DNA of 64,000 nt from Massospora cicadina (Eukaryota; Entomophthoromycota; Entomophthoromycetes; Entomophthorales; Entomophthoraceae): positions 1 to 64,000 of the forward strand of contig JAKSZP010009620.1 in assembly GCA_022478985.1 (NCBI GenBank), in the 5' to 3' direction. Positions 31,786 to 42,564 of the stretch are shown here, one piece after another; position 1 is the stretch's first letter; each line of letters opens with the position of its first letter. The translations under genes were made by a program, and so were the position numbers. The notes beneath the pieces were generated by a model. It was not told where the DNA came from. It saw nothing but the letters and a program-made list of their open reading frames with translations, and ran no database searches.

Positions 31786-32279
31786 TATTATATAATTGGC
31801 AATATCCAAGAGATATGCTGACAGATTTGCACGGGGTTCAACCCATTGAGCAAATAGGAACAACAATTTGATGATCTTTGCTCTCGGAACAACAAAATAA
31901 ACTTACAGATAAATATGGAGCACTAGCTCCCGCTACTTCTTTTATTTAATATACTTAATATTGTGGATTCTTCCTATTCCGCTTACTCTCAACTTACTTA
32001 ACAACCAACATATGATCATCTCATCTCACCTATATTGAGGTGACTTCAGATGCTACCATTTATACAGCTTAGTAATTTAATTCACCATATCTCATTGGCT
32101 CCATCAATTCATCATTCGTTAATTTCGCCATTGCCTAATTTGAGGCAATTCTCAATAACCTAATATCGCCTTATGTCGAGGCGCCCAATTAATTGATACT
32201 TGTAGCAAACATAAATGATCCAATTCATTCCACCATCACAACTGAGGGCTTATTGTCCAGTCATATCAGAATTGTGACA
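31786..32279 (-). repeat. D 5' LTR
   Basis: It aligns with 26446-26940; one terminal TG has become TA. The flank ATGAC at 32280-32284 is the target duplication. Confidence 0.9.
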
Positions 32280-32284
32280 ATGAC

Positions 32285-32368
32285 CAAGACCTGATTGATG
32301 TTTGCCACAAGTGTTTTCCCCATGCTGCCAAACCTCAGTCAAAGCAAACCGTTGCCACAATGAATTAG
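32285..32368 (+). pseudogene. E chromodomain end and pol C-terminus
   Basis: Directly after D, QDLIDVCHKCFPHAAKPQ completes the chromodomain helix (usual D/E-L-I-x-x-F/C-H-x-R-x-P), ending at TAG 32366-32368. Joining it to 26445 restores the expected order without a frame change. Confidence 0.8.
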
Positions 32369-32441
32369 CCCCAGAACACAAGAACTTTTCCCTAGCGCAA
32401 GCCCCTGGAGGGGGTGGAGCCACAAAAGGATGAGAGGATAA
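32369..32441 (+). other. E 3' end with candidate polypurine tract
   Basis: AAAAGGATGAGAGGATAA (about 32424-32441) lies immediately before the LTR start TGCCATGG. Confidence 0.5.
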
Positions 32442-33297
32442 TGCCATGGTTTAAAGATGATGTCATAGTTGGGACAGCATTAAGGACAAAGCTGCATGTC
32501 AGGAGGCCAAGAAGGTGAAGTTGGCTGGCCTCCCTGACCTAAAGCATACCTTAGATCAACGCTGGGTTAAGGCGAGGTATGTACAGGTTGGTCCTAGGGA
32601 TACAAGAGAAGTTTAGCCCTGTATAACAGCAGGAGCGTTAAAACGAACTAGCTTTGCAATTAATGAAAACAGTTTATTTTGGTTTCTTGATGAATGGGGT
32701 CTCGGAACCCATTCAGTTTTCAAAATTTCCAGCTTAGGTAAGACTATCCTACAATCAATAACCCATGTTCAGTTAATTACCAAGTACAGTTTGTTGCCCA
32801 ATAAAAGCATGTGCCTATTGGTGCACCTTGGCTTAGACCCACTCCCCTCTATGATTGTTTGCCTGAATTAACTTAAATCCCATTTCTCAAGACCAATCTC
32901 TCTCATTGGTTGACTTCCCAAATAAATAAAGCCCCTCACTAGTACACCTTTTTATATATGTCATCTTGGACAAACCTGTGAGTGGACCTCTTCAAGGAGG
33001 TCTCATGCAACATCAATCATTTAAATGTACTACCTTAAATCTTTCCGCCCATGCACCTTTGGGCTGCCCTGGTTCCCTCCAACATGAGTCACCTAACCAC
33101 TACCAATATGAGCACCACTTGGTTCTATTTTGGGTTTTTCCTCTACTTATAACTACCTTGAATTCAGTTACTTCAGCTCTAGCAACCTCTACAGGGCTGT
33201 AGTAACTTTACTACTTATGACTAGTTCCCTGGAGTTGGCCTTGTGCACCATGCACTACCACGCTTGGAACAGGAGAGTTGTAGACACTCTCCTTGTA
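32442..33297 (+). repeat. E 3' LTR with ORFa and ORFb remnants
   Basis: It matches the 5' LTR. ORFa begins P-W-F-K-D-D-V-I-V-G; a 1-base deletion near 32493 shifts it, then LPDLKHTLDQRWVKARY and DEWGLGTHSVFKIS follow. At the right end W-F-Y-F-G-F-F-L-Y and SLELALCTMHYH correspond to the WFAVG and PLAFW segments of ORFb in A. The divergence between the two LTRs (many substitutions and indels) says the insertion is old. Confidence 0.8.
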
Positions 33298-34140
33298 TTT
33301 CCCTCGACTTCATTTATAATTTTTAAAAATTTAATTATCATTTAATGCTTTCTCAAGTTTGCGGCCTAAAACATTATCATTTAATTGTTGATCAACGCTT
33401 TTTTAGATCTAATCCCCAAACATTATAATTACTATCAATTGATGCTTTATCAGGACAAATTTCTGAAAGCATTATTATTATTTGGTCAATTAATGTTTTA
33501 TTGGTCCAGATTCTTGAAATTAAAGTATTTTTATATTTTTAAGCACTAAATATATTATAAAGCCAAAATGCCTCAATAAAAGGATCTAAGATGACTCATC
33601 TTTAAGTGCTCTACTGGAAATTATGAAACAAAGTTTTGATTTACCCTTTTCTCTCCTTATTCCTAACTATATTTTAACAGTTATACCCTCTATACATTAT
33701 GTGAAATTCATTCATCAATATAAAAGTTCTAGGATAGTAAATCCTAGCCCTCCTTATGCAGATGTTTTCCTGAACTCAAGACAAAGATAACATGAGGTAT
33801 AATAGAATAATTTGCCAATTCTGTACTAAAAAAAAAGATTGCTATCTCTGAATCAAAAGCATACCCCCTTGAATCCTATAATTATTTTTATTGATTAAAT
33901 AAAGGACCTTTCCTAACTCTTTTTATCTTTATAAAATATATATACTGTGACTTTGGTGCTTTTCAATATTTCTTAGCTTTCTAAAAATACTAGCACCAGA
34001 GAGCAACTAACCTGGAACCTGACAGGGACCACACATGGTGCCCAACCTGCCTATAATGGATTTAAAGTACAACATTGGTTAAGTTACAATAATAAAATGT
34101 TGCAGTTAGCAAGAGAACCTTTTTCTTCTCATGAATAGTT
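33298..34140. other. AT-rich spacer, possible unrecognised LTR end
   Basis: No coding sequence. Direct short repeats of ATTATCATTTAAT occur near 33335-33390. TATAAAATATATATA at about 33931 is TATA-like, and 100 bases on the sequence CACACATGGTGCCCAACCTG looks like an LTR end plus a T-G-G-starting primer site. With no partner LTR this is only suggestive. Confidence 0.3.
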
Positions 34141-34900
34141 TAGAGGCAGAAATTGGCCAAGGCATTTGAAACATTGTCTTCATAATTAAGGATGGCTCCA
34201 TAGAGCTTAAGGAAGCCGGTATCAATCAAAAGATTATAATCTCAACTAGACAATATAATAGCTTGCGATTTGACTTGTAGGGAGCTAAATTTCATTGGTA
34301 AAGCATTAAAAGCTTTTCCACTAATTGTTCTCTCAGGATCACTGGTTTCATAATATTGTTGAAGTTAACACCAGGTAAATCTTCCATCTCCTTGTGAAAT
34401 GACTTGAGATTAAATTCACTGGAGCACTACTATCAACTATTTCTCAGACTGAAATCTTATTAATATGTATATTAGCATAAGTGCAATCATAGGATCAGTT
34501 GAATTTAAGTATAAAGAAAGTATGATTGGAGCTTCAACTTGGTCAACCATGGTCTTGAGTTTTTTCGCCAGACTCTAGAAATTTTGTGCGCAATGTAACT
34601 TGGGGCAAGGCCACATTAAATCCTACATAGGGATGCTAATCATAGTCCCTAACTTCCCCAAAATCATTTTGCTCCACAAGTTGTGTGACATGTTTAATAT
34701 AATTTGTTTTAAATTCAGAGAAACGCGTTGGCTCTGATTTAAATCTAATACTTGATTAGGTATACCAGCACTAAATGACAGGAGTGATCTTTGGGTAGCC
34801 TCTTCTTTGTGCTTCAGACTAATATAGTCACTAAAACTGTAATAGGGTATCCCTTCTCTATTATGGCTGCCTTTTCCATGATCCTTATTTTCCATGGGGA
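34140..34900 (-). pseudogene. Gypsy H protease and linker remnant
   Basis: The minus strand near 34410-34440 reads IVDSSAPVNLISSHF, the D-T-G-A-P-V-N protease motif with T and G replaced by S. Frame 34623-34895 (90 codons) precedes it and contains no motif. RT and the rest of pol are absent, since sequence to the left is unrelated. Confidence 0.5.
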
Positions 34901-36370
34901 GACCACATAGTTTATGCTAGGTCTCTTCTTTGGGCAGGTTGCTTCATAGTCGCCCTTGAAGTCAAATTACCATCAAGTTGCTTTGGTAGCTCCACATCAA
35001 GGCTAAGGGATTTATGTCAGGATAACTGAGCCATATTATATCTAAGCGTTAACTGAGCATTGATTAGTGTGGTTCTCGAGTTTTGACTTTAGGTGACCCA
35101 AAAATGGTCTCACACGGTTTTAAAAACTCAATCACAAATAAGGTATCCATCACCTGAACCAGCGCAGATAGTAGTGACCATTGCAACTCAAGTAATCCTT
35201 AGTAGCATTCTGGACGACAATCTTCACATTAAAATTTACCATCACGTTTGCTTTAGTAAAACCTAAGGCTTAATGATAGAATTGGTCAACAAACTCATAG
35301 ACGGTCTTGTTTTTTAAAAATTTGATAGTCATGTACTTGGCCTTGCAAGTAGTCATTTGTATGGGACTACCAATCTCTATTATCATGGCTCTTTCAAAAT
35401 CCACAAAACTCTGATCATCTTCAGGCAGGTAAGACATAACTAGGTCATTAATTTGATCGTCCAAGCAGTATACCATAGTGGTAGCCTTAAAAAGTCATCG
35501 CCCCCATACATATTCAACTTGAACATTATGATAAGCTAATGAATGTTCTAATGTGAATTAAATTTAGGTAAGTTGGCAGTATTGGAAAGCTGAAAGGTCA
35601 GAAAGGGTACGCTAAAACAGCAGTATAAAAAAAGCATCTTGATAAGAGCTAACTTGGGGTCCCAGGTTGCTGAGGTCACCAGCATGACTTCAGTGGCGAG
35701 GTGGAGGCCCCAAAAAGTGAGTCAGGGCCAATAGTGCGATTGGCATAGAGCATTAATGCTGAGTTAGTTTGGCCAGAGAAGACTCTACTTCAGAAGGTTC
35801 TTCTTCAATTAATCTATCTTTCTTGAATTTAGACTTGGATATCAAACTGACAATGACCATAGCAAAAACAGACCTATACACCGTTCCCAATTCAACTGAT
35901 TTTCTCAATATGGACAGTTGTTTTTTGAACTAATTCAAAGTGACAACCTCTGCAAATACTCCATAATTAGGGACTAGAGTTCAGCCTTCCTGTTTTTGAC
36001 CCTCGTTGACATTATGTGGCTCTTGCATGGTTTAATAGAGATCGTTATTCTCCTGTAGGACATCCCAAAATCATTGTGTAGTGTGACACAAGTTTCCTTC
36101 AAGGCTTCAATGTCTTGACGCATTGTGGTATGTTGCCTCCAAAGTTGTCTCAGTACTCCTGGAGGGCATTGGTGTCTTCAGTGAAACTACCAGTGTTGAG
36201 CTGAAATTCTCATCTCTTGTTGTGTGTACTGACTAAGTTCCTCCACCAATCCATCTTTCTGAGCTTCTGTTTGTGAAGCGTTTATAGTATCTCTGGACTC
36301 TGATTGAAATTAATTCATTTTTGTACCAAAAGTATCGGTAACGTCTCTCTCATTCATGGCTTATCAACTG
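34900..36370 (-). pseudogene. Gypsy H gag remnant
   Basis: MNERDVTDTFGTKMN begins at about 36357 and is followed by EAQKDGLVEELSQYTQQEM, a coiled-coil-like gag N-terminus. Frame 35270-35476 has FLKNKTVYEFVDQFYHQ, aligned with RNESIKDFAHWFYQ of G gag. A knuckle-like C-x-x-x-G-D-Y-E-A-T-C remnant lies near 34940. Frames are broken throughout. Confidence 0.5.
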
Positions 36371-36419
36371 TATCAATTATAATTTTGGTTCAATTGCCCA
36401 AAGAGCTCATCCAGTCGCT

Positions 36420-36620
36420 ATGTCATGTCTAAATGGCATTATAGCTGGTACAGATTGCAAAAACAAAGCAGAGCGTAAAGAGGTCAATTGGAGCAAGCTG
36501 ATGAACTTGTCTGACCTGAAGCATACCCTGGACCAACGCTGGGTGAGGGCAAAATATGCCAAAGTTGGTTCAGGGGGTGCGTGTGATGGACAAGGGGGCG
36601 TTACAGCCTCAGCCTTGTAG
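36420..36620 (+). CDS. LTR-borne ORFa in LTR R (66 codons open)
   Basis: The start codon is made of one flanking A plus the LTR's own TG. The product begins MSCLNGIIAG and contains NLSDLKHTLDQRWVRAKYAKV. It stops at 36618-36620, but homology with E continues in the following sequence (YILNKDGSLHLVGKLGFETR), so the full ORFa was longer. It is the cleanest copy of the D-L-K-H-x-x-D-x-R-W-V block. No known domain. Confidence 0.45.
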   Translation: MSCLNGIIAGTDCKNKAERKEVNWSKLMNLSDLKHTLDQRWVRAKYAKVGSGGACDGQGGVTASAL

Positions 36621-37140
36621 TGCACAAGTTACATTTTGAATAAGGACGGATCATTACATTTAGTGGGGAAACTGGGCTTTGAAACGCGTTCAGTTTACAT
36701 ATTTCCAAATCTGGCAAAAAACATTTGCATAATCCACTAAAGTTCTTGCATACTTAAGTCACCTTATTGCAAATGATGGCAGTTTACAACGATTGGTTAG
36801 ATTGGGAGCATTGCATCGCCTAAGAGAAAAGGACCCCTTTGACTCCTTATAATTATTGTTTCACAACCAACCTTCTTTGTTGTTTGGCAGGTTTATTAAA
36901 AGAACCCCATTCGTTTATTTTATTTTAGTTCACTTGTTTAGTTTAATTTGCCTGCCTCAATCAGGTCCAAAATAACCAAATGTATGCCACCCTTGCTTTG
37001 GGGCCTCTGTGCACCGTCCTTCATTGAAGTGCTTTATTTACTATATTCTCAGCGGAGTGTCCCTTGTAGTGTTGTGGGCCCTCTACTGGAATTGGATCCT
37101 TACAGAAACGATCCCAAAAATCCAGTCTCTAGGAGATTTG
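36421..37140 (+). repeat. E-type LTR 'R' (right end approximate)
   Basis: It starts TGTCATGTCTAAATGG, aligned with the E LTR start TGTCATGG-TTTAAAGATG, and the match continues through ORFa. The hydrophobic SLVVLWALYWNW stretch near 37050-37090 corresponds to ORFb. No matching pol lies to the right, so it is probably a solo LTR. I could not place the right terminus or a target duplication. Confidence 0.6.
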
Positions 37141-37149
37141 GTGGCTAAG

Positions 37150-37900
37150 TTTGTGTTTTGTGTCAATGGCATATTGTACATCTTGGAAGCTACTCTATAA
37201 CTGGTTGTGCAGGTAGCGCATAGCATCCAAACTTTGCTGGATTTGTTGAAATCCCCTATATAATTGAAGCACGATAGTGAACTATAGTTATCTGAATTTG
37301 CGTACTGTAGGTTGCAAACACCTTTATAATATAATGACCCAAATGTTCGTTGCTACTTAGTAAGGATATTATTAGACTATAATTCATGCTCCAGAATCAC
37401 TTGTAACTTTGCCATAACTGTTCAATAATGGATTGGTGGTAGAGTAGGGAGTATACTTTGTTGGTCGTTTATTGGCTAAATAATTTAAATCACTATGAAA
37501 ACATTTGACAAATCTTCTGAGTCTGATCCAGGTAACCGTAATTATCAAATCTTTTAAAATTAAGGGGAGTAGCTCCATCCTATCTCAGATCAGACCTACT
37601 GAGAAGGGCTGGGCTGATTGACATGGTATATTATGGCTTGATTGTCTCAGTTATCTTCTTCTCCTGCGTTAGACTCCATTGTGTCCTTAAAATGATAAAA
37701 AGTGAACGTTCCTCCTGTAAAGTGCACTACAATGTAGTGCGAGGTATTGCACACTACTGCACAGCTAAGATTTCTATTTAGAAACTTGATGGATACTCTT
37801 GATCTATTGAAGTATATTCTATTAATCAGGTCTGTTCCTAAAATTACTGGTATAGGATGATCTATTTCATGGAGAGATTCCAAAAATGCAAACAAAATTT
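37150..37900 (-). pseudogene. Gypsy S protease-like remnant
   Basis: Frame 37647-37895 reads DHPIPVILGTDLINRIYFNR, resembling the second half of a Gypsy protease domain (the I-L-G-x-D-x-L/I motif). The rest is decayed. No LTR is assigned. Confidence 0.4.
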
Positions 37901-38800
37901 CTTAAAAAAATTAATTAAATTAAATAATAAGTAAAATATTATTAAGCAATTATTTTGCCTTGTAACAAGGAAGTCCTGATTAGGGATTAATTGCTAGAAA
38001 AGACAATGGATATAAGGGGAGGATACCCCAGTAATAGAATACATACTCACTGCCACTGCCTCCCCAAGTTCAATCCCAGTAGTGAACTCTGGGTAGGGGA
38101 CAATTATGACTGTGTTGTATTTGTGCATCGATTCCCCAAACCAAGATAGAAAATAGTAAAGGTGATTTATGGAGTTCCTGGCCTATCATATGCTGTGCAT
38201 GGATGTTTTCTGGGTTTTATCCTCCTTTCCTATTTCTTTGATTCCTCTTAATTGGTGCAGTATTGTCCCCAGGTTGGGCCCTCAAATAAATTTCACATTT
38301 AAATTCAAATACAATTGATATGATGAGTACAATAGTACTCAATTCTAGAGAAATGACTCATTAAAATCAAGGACTGACGCATGATAATTCCAGAAGGGTT
38401 GGGGGCTCATTGGGAAAGGTGGACTTCAATGAAGTAGCAATTATTTTCCAGTATTTTTTATAAAGGCTTAATGGGAAGAGCCAACGTACTTGACTGCTTG
38501 AGCCTAAGTTTATATAAATTGACAATATCCTATATTCTGGAATGATGAGGTAGCTTATTTTGAGACAGAATCTGTGCTCCCCTCTCTCTGCACACCTGGA
38601 ACATTGAGGAGCACAATGTCCCACTTGCAGTGGATACCCAGATCCAATAACTTTGCAAAACTCATCAAAAGTATCTATAGTTATCCATGTTCTTCAAATG
38701 ATATCCCATCATGGGTGGAAAACTATGCCATATGCGCGGATTTTAAGTTACTTTAAACTAGAAGGAAGTTGCTCTTGCAATCCTGAAGCAGCCCATAAGA
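37901..38800. other. Unassigned decayed sequence
   Basis: No supported gene. Short frames on both strands at 38367-38756 look like overlapping noise. The plus-strand end (38760-38850) leads into an integrase remnant and may be its upstream linker. Confidence 0.3.
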
Positions 38801-39400
38801 CCTTGGATTTCAGTTTCAGTTAATTATTGCAAGCTTCCCTCCTCAAAAGGATTTTGATTTAATTATGTTGTTATCGGTTAATTCACTAAGTTCTCATTTT
38901 TTATACCGTGCAACACGCTCATAAATGCGCTTGAAACTATGAACTGTTTGTCTTTAATGAATCTTAAATGTTCAGCTCCCAAAGTAGAATAAGAGTGAAT
39001 GGGGTCCATTATACACCACTTAGTTTTTTATGCACTCCTGGCATTTCTTAGCATCAGAAACTGTATATCAATTGCTTACCATCCACAGTTTGATGGGCCA
39101 AGTGATAGGGTTAAACAGGTCCTGGAGCAATAACTGCATTATTCTGATTCCGCTTCCCATGATGCTTGAACTATGGATTTTAATCTAGCACAGTTTGCAT
39201 AAAACAACGCCTCACACGCTTACACTGGATTTTCCCCTTACAAAACCTACCTGGGTTATAATCCCACATTTCATATTGGTCCATTGTAAGTATAGTCTCA
39301 AAAACTTTCCTGTTCCCATAGAGATGAGGGAAACCCATCACCCAAGAATTAGGAAGAAACTATTAAAGAAAATTAAACAAGGTCACAAGAAATAGAGCTG
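38800..39400 (+). pseudogene. Gypsy I integrase core remnant
   Basis: The plus strand reads FTKFSFFIPCNTLINALE (about 38880-38935), matching FTKFSHFIPCRTTVIAAE of E. Then SIAYHPQFDGPSDRVKQVLE (about 39065-39125; the catalytic Glu replaced) and FNLAQFA followed by NNASHAYTGFSPYKT. It is the same family as E but far older. No chromodomain is readable after 39400. Confidence 0.65.
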
Positions 39401-40536
39401 ATGTTAAAATGGCTCAAAGATACCAAATAATAAACAATAAAAGCATAGGAGCCAAAGGATCACACAAAATTTGTAACATGGAAGTCTAGACCAGGCAAAA
39501 CTTCAATTTGATGCAGTTTAGACTCAAACAATAATAGAATAAAATTCTGCATTAAACTAAAAAGATATATAATGTCTAACAATGTTTAAGACCTCCTTGA
39601 GGAAATCTAAGGTTTTGACAACCCAAAAGTTTATCTGATAAGGGTTAAACAGATTTTTTGTTAAAGAAACTCAACCAGTAAGTGGTACACCAAGAATGTA
39701 TATTTAAAAATTGGGAAGCCCCATATTTAGCTCAAATTAAAACTAAGGCAAAAATAGCCAAGTAATTTAGTTTACCATCTCTTGTGGTGACATATATCAA
39801 GTAGAACAAAACAAGTTTTTATTGCAAAGCAATAAGTTAAGATTTAGGTATATTATATCTGGAATGGAACATAAAACCCATTTTTAATTAAGTGCGCCGT
39901 CCCATTTTTCATAGTAAAGTAACTTGTAGATTTCAAGACCATGGATGAAACGCCTGAAACCCCACCAGGAGACCCTGTGGTACCAACATGTGCATAAATG
40001 TTTCTTACCCAACGTTTTTCTAAGGTATATTTTTTGATCAGGGAGGGAGGCTAACTTGATAGCCTTGGCCTTAGTAATCTCCTCCTTGTTTTTACGGTTT
40101 TTTCTTATAATAATGTCATGGGACATGATATCCAAACATTTTCTCAGTGTTCCCCACAGCAGAAGACCGCATAACTATCATTTTGGATACACAGAAACTT
40201 GTATAAGAGCATTAATCAAAGGCAATTGAGGACAACATGGTGTTTGCTGACCAGAAGTGGCACCTATGCCATGATATAAAGGTTGCCTCCCTTATCATGT
40301 AAGGTATGTAGAATCTTAGAATGACGGTTTCCACATAGAAACTGGCATTAAACTCTTAGGTCCCTAAGAAGTTAAAATGATATAGGTAATGAAACTTTTT
40401 TATAAAGCTCCCTACGCGCTGGAAGCACCATAAATTGTGCCATACCTCTCAGCTATATCCTTTTAATGAGGAGATGCTAACTCATCCAACCTAATAGTTT
40501 TGGGAACTTGCAGAAGGTGGAAGTATAAGCAATTAT
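39401..40536. other. AT-rich spacer
   Basis: No supported gene. A minus-strand frame at 39884-40135 (83 codons, Lys-rich) matches nothing I recognise. It ends with ATTAT (40532-40536), the target duplication of LTR J. Confidence 0.4.
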
Positions 40537-40540
40537 TGAA

Positions 40541-40732
40541 AATCTGGAGACCCAACCTCTTGGGTTGGACCGGGAAAAGGTCACTTATAGGAAGAAGAAG
40601 GGACCTAATGCCCCAGTAGAGCCAAGGGCTCCACTGGGGCACTTGGGACATTTGGTTGGTGAACGTTGGATAACCACATTGACCCCAAAAATCCCTCCAC
40701 ATAACCCCTTTGGCTGCTTCTTCCCTTGTTAA
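40541..40732 (+). pseudogene. LTR-borne ORFa (N-terminal block) in LTR J
   Basis: There are 63 open codons: NLETQPLGLDREKVTY, then KGPNAPVEPRAPLGHLGHL and VGERWITTLTPK. It aligns residue by residue with K (SPGDQPLQLDREQ ... KGPKAQVDPLSQLSDLVHV, VDERWVTALP). Stops at TAA 40730. Later ORFa text up to the TATA box is not readable in one frame. Confidence 0.55.
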
Positions 40733-41216
40733 AAGCATAAAGGAGGTTTGTATGGAGGTAATAAAGGCCAGAAGTCAACAACAGCACCTCCTCCATTCAC
40801 TAGCCCCCACCCCGCCATCCCTCACTTCCTTGGAAAGTAAGAAAATCGGCCTCAAAACATAGCAAATGGTTCCTGAGTCAGGACCCAGTCTAGAACACGA
40901 AATACAAAATTCCAGATCTTAAAAAGCCACTATGAGTCAAGAAATCCGTTTTTGAAAAATTTAAAAAATCTTTGAAAAATTTGTCTTAATTGACCCTGGT
41001 AAAGTCCAATTCTACTGCCCCTTTGATCCAAGTAAATTTTCTCAAGTTTGGATCAGTGAGGGTCCCTCCTTAGCAGGTCAGATAATTATGTTGCCAGAGT
41101 TTTTATGACCTTTGCATAAGCTGGATGATGACGCCCCAAGTCCAGGCTGAGTACCCATGAGTGCGTCAGCTGCCACTGTCTAGGAAACAAACCCACAGAC
41201 CCCTTTTCCCCATTTT

Positions 41217-41255
41217 TCATATATAAGGAAACTGCCTCTTGAAGGGGCAGTTGTT
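41217..41255 (+). promoter_or_regulatory. TATA box and conserved block of LTR J
   Basis: TCATATATAAGG followed by GGGGCAGTTGTTGGTCCATT. K has the same block (GGGGCAGTTGTCAGTTCGAT), M a close variant. Confidence 0.6.
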
Positions 41256-42059
41256 GGTCCATTTTCACTCTTAGCTTTAATAAAGCTGATCTCTACCCAA
41301 ACAACCACGGACTCCATCTCTTTTTCTAAAATATTTTCGCTTAACTCAGAAAAGTATGCAGCGATCTGGGTTTTAGGGCCAATGGTCATCAAGTGGGCCC
41401 TCCAAGCCCTCAATCTTGTGGTCAACCAGTTGGTGATATCAATGATCAAAGATTTCGCCATGGGCATAGGACGTCAATCCACCAATTCCAAAGAGTTTTT
41501 AGATCAACTGAACTCTTCACATCAATTTGCTCCTCCTTTGGCTCCCAGCAGACAAGCTACAGGTCTGCCTCCCACTTCTCAAAAAAGTTGAAGAATTTGG
41601 ACTAATTCACCCCACCAATCTGCTGATGGTTTGGCACAATTTGGGCAAAATGATACCATCTCCACTAATTGCAATTCTCCATTAAGAGGCTAGAAACAAT
41701 TGTCCTTACAACTGCGAGGTGGTAATAAGCACCAGACTATCTGGGCCATCTCGCCAAGGGCCAATCCAGCCTAAAACAGTTTATAAAATTTATCCGCCAT
41801 CTCAGAAATGTCCCCAATCCCCCAACCCATTGCAAAACACCACAACGGGCACAAGGCAAAATCCAAGGCCTCCCAGTTGTTGAATTGAATTAATTTAATT
41901 GATTTTCAAACCCTCTTAGCATTTCCAAATTTTAAAAAATTTAAATGATTATCAGATTTTCTATTATGATGAAATAATACCAGAATGTTTGGAAGAAGAG
42001 CCCAAAGAGCACTAACTGCAAACCCAGAAGGCTTGGTCATCCTCCTTGCCTCTCCCACC

Positions 42060-42291
42060 CTTAAGAGATGCCCCAAAAGACCCACGGTTGCCCCATTGTA
42101 GCAATTTGGTTTGCTATAGGGCCTTTGGTATGTTCTTTAACTTTTATTTCCCTCACAAGAATCATAGAGGATCCCTATTACAACTGCTCAGAACTTCTTT
42201 GCTATTGGTATTCTGCGCTTTTCACTATTTTTACACACCCAGATTGGAAGACCAGTCTTACTTTAATCTGAAGATTCCATGCCAATTATAG
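42060..42291 (+). pseudogene. LTR-borne ORFb (C-terminal block) in LTR J
   Basis: Frame 42068-42271 contains IWFAIGPLVCSLTF and ALFTIFTHPDWKTSLTLI, aligned with K (IWFALGAFSMLMNL; WVLTQPYWEPSLIL). The two hydrophobic segments resemble two transmembrane helices. It reaches the LTR terminus at 42284. Confidence 0.5.
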
Positions 42292-42564
42292 CCTTTATAA
42301 AATCCCATCATCAGTCCAGTTTTCAATGGCATGGAAGGGAATTATTCTTATGAATACAATTTTGGTAAATGAAAAGATTGTATAAATTACAAGAAGATAT
42401 TGGAAGTCTTTCACGCAAATTCACCTAGAAGCTCTTCATCCCCCTCCGAAGTTTGCAGCCATTATAGCCATCAAACTCCCTTAGAAGCACAAGAATTACG
42501 CCCTGGTCCATGCCTCAGGTGGAGTAATCCTTTCTGTTATATTATTAAATGATAGTAAAAGAGC
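42290..42564. other. Spacer between LTRs J and M
   Basis: No gene seen. The left edge is the target-duplication flank of J. Confidence 0.4.

Larger units (their letters stand above)
26446..32279 (-). mobile_element. Complete Ty3/Gypsy element D nested in E
   Basis: Two LTRs (495 and 494 bp), a primer-binding site beside the right LTR, a polypurine tract beside the left LTR, and gag, protease, RT, RNase H and integrase in minus-strand order. Target duplication is ATGCC (26441-26445) against ATGAC (32280-32284). The split chromodomain of E reads on correctly after removal of D. Multiple stops and frameshifts show it is inactive. Length 5834 bp. Confidence 0.9.
21498..33297 (+). mobile_element. 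Chromovirus E (Ty3/Gypsy) with long LTRs, split by element D
   Basis: Paired LTRs of 854 and 856 bp (21498-22351 and 32442-33297) flank protease, RT, RNase H, integrase and a chromodomain, all plus strand. Removing D (with one duplication) leaves about 5.96 kb, normal for a Gypsy. Candidate flanking duplication is TTTTC (21493-21497) against TTTCC (33298-33302). E proves that the ORF-bearing repeats in this window are LTRs. Most of gag is missing or unrecognisable. Confidence 0.85.
40537..42284 (+). repeat. Solo LTR 'J' (1748 bp) with perfect target duplication
   Basis: It begins TGAAAATCTGG (aligned with TGTAAGTCCTGG of K) and ends CATGCCA. It is flanked by ATTAT at 40532-40536 and ATTAT at 42285-42289. 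It contains ORFa, TATATAAGG at 41219-41227, the conserved GGGGCAGTTGTTGGTC block and ORFb. Confidence 0.9.

Noticed and set aside
33980..34040. LINE tail matching ATGGTGCCCAACC near 34035
   Set aside because: Only 13 bases agree with the LINE tail and there is no T run or target duplication.
39884..40135. Lys-rich minus-strand frame as a host gene
   Set aside because: No homology, promoter or neighbouring exon; composition is that of AT-rich spacer.
40600..40645. Imperfect inverted repeat CCAGTAGAGCC ... GGCTCCACTGG
   Set aside because: It lies in ORFa of LTR J and is interrupted and not shared by K or B; probably coincidence.
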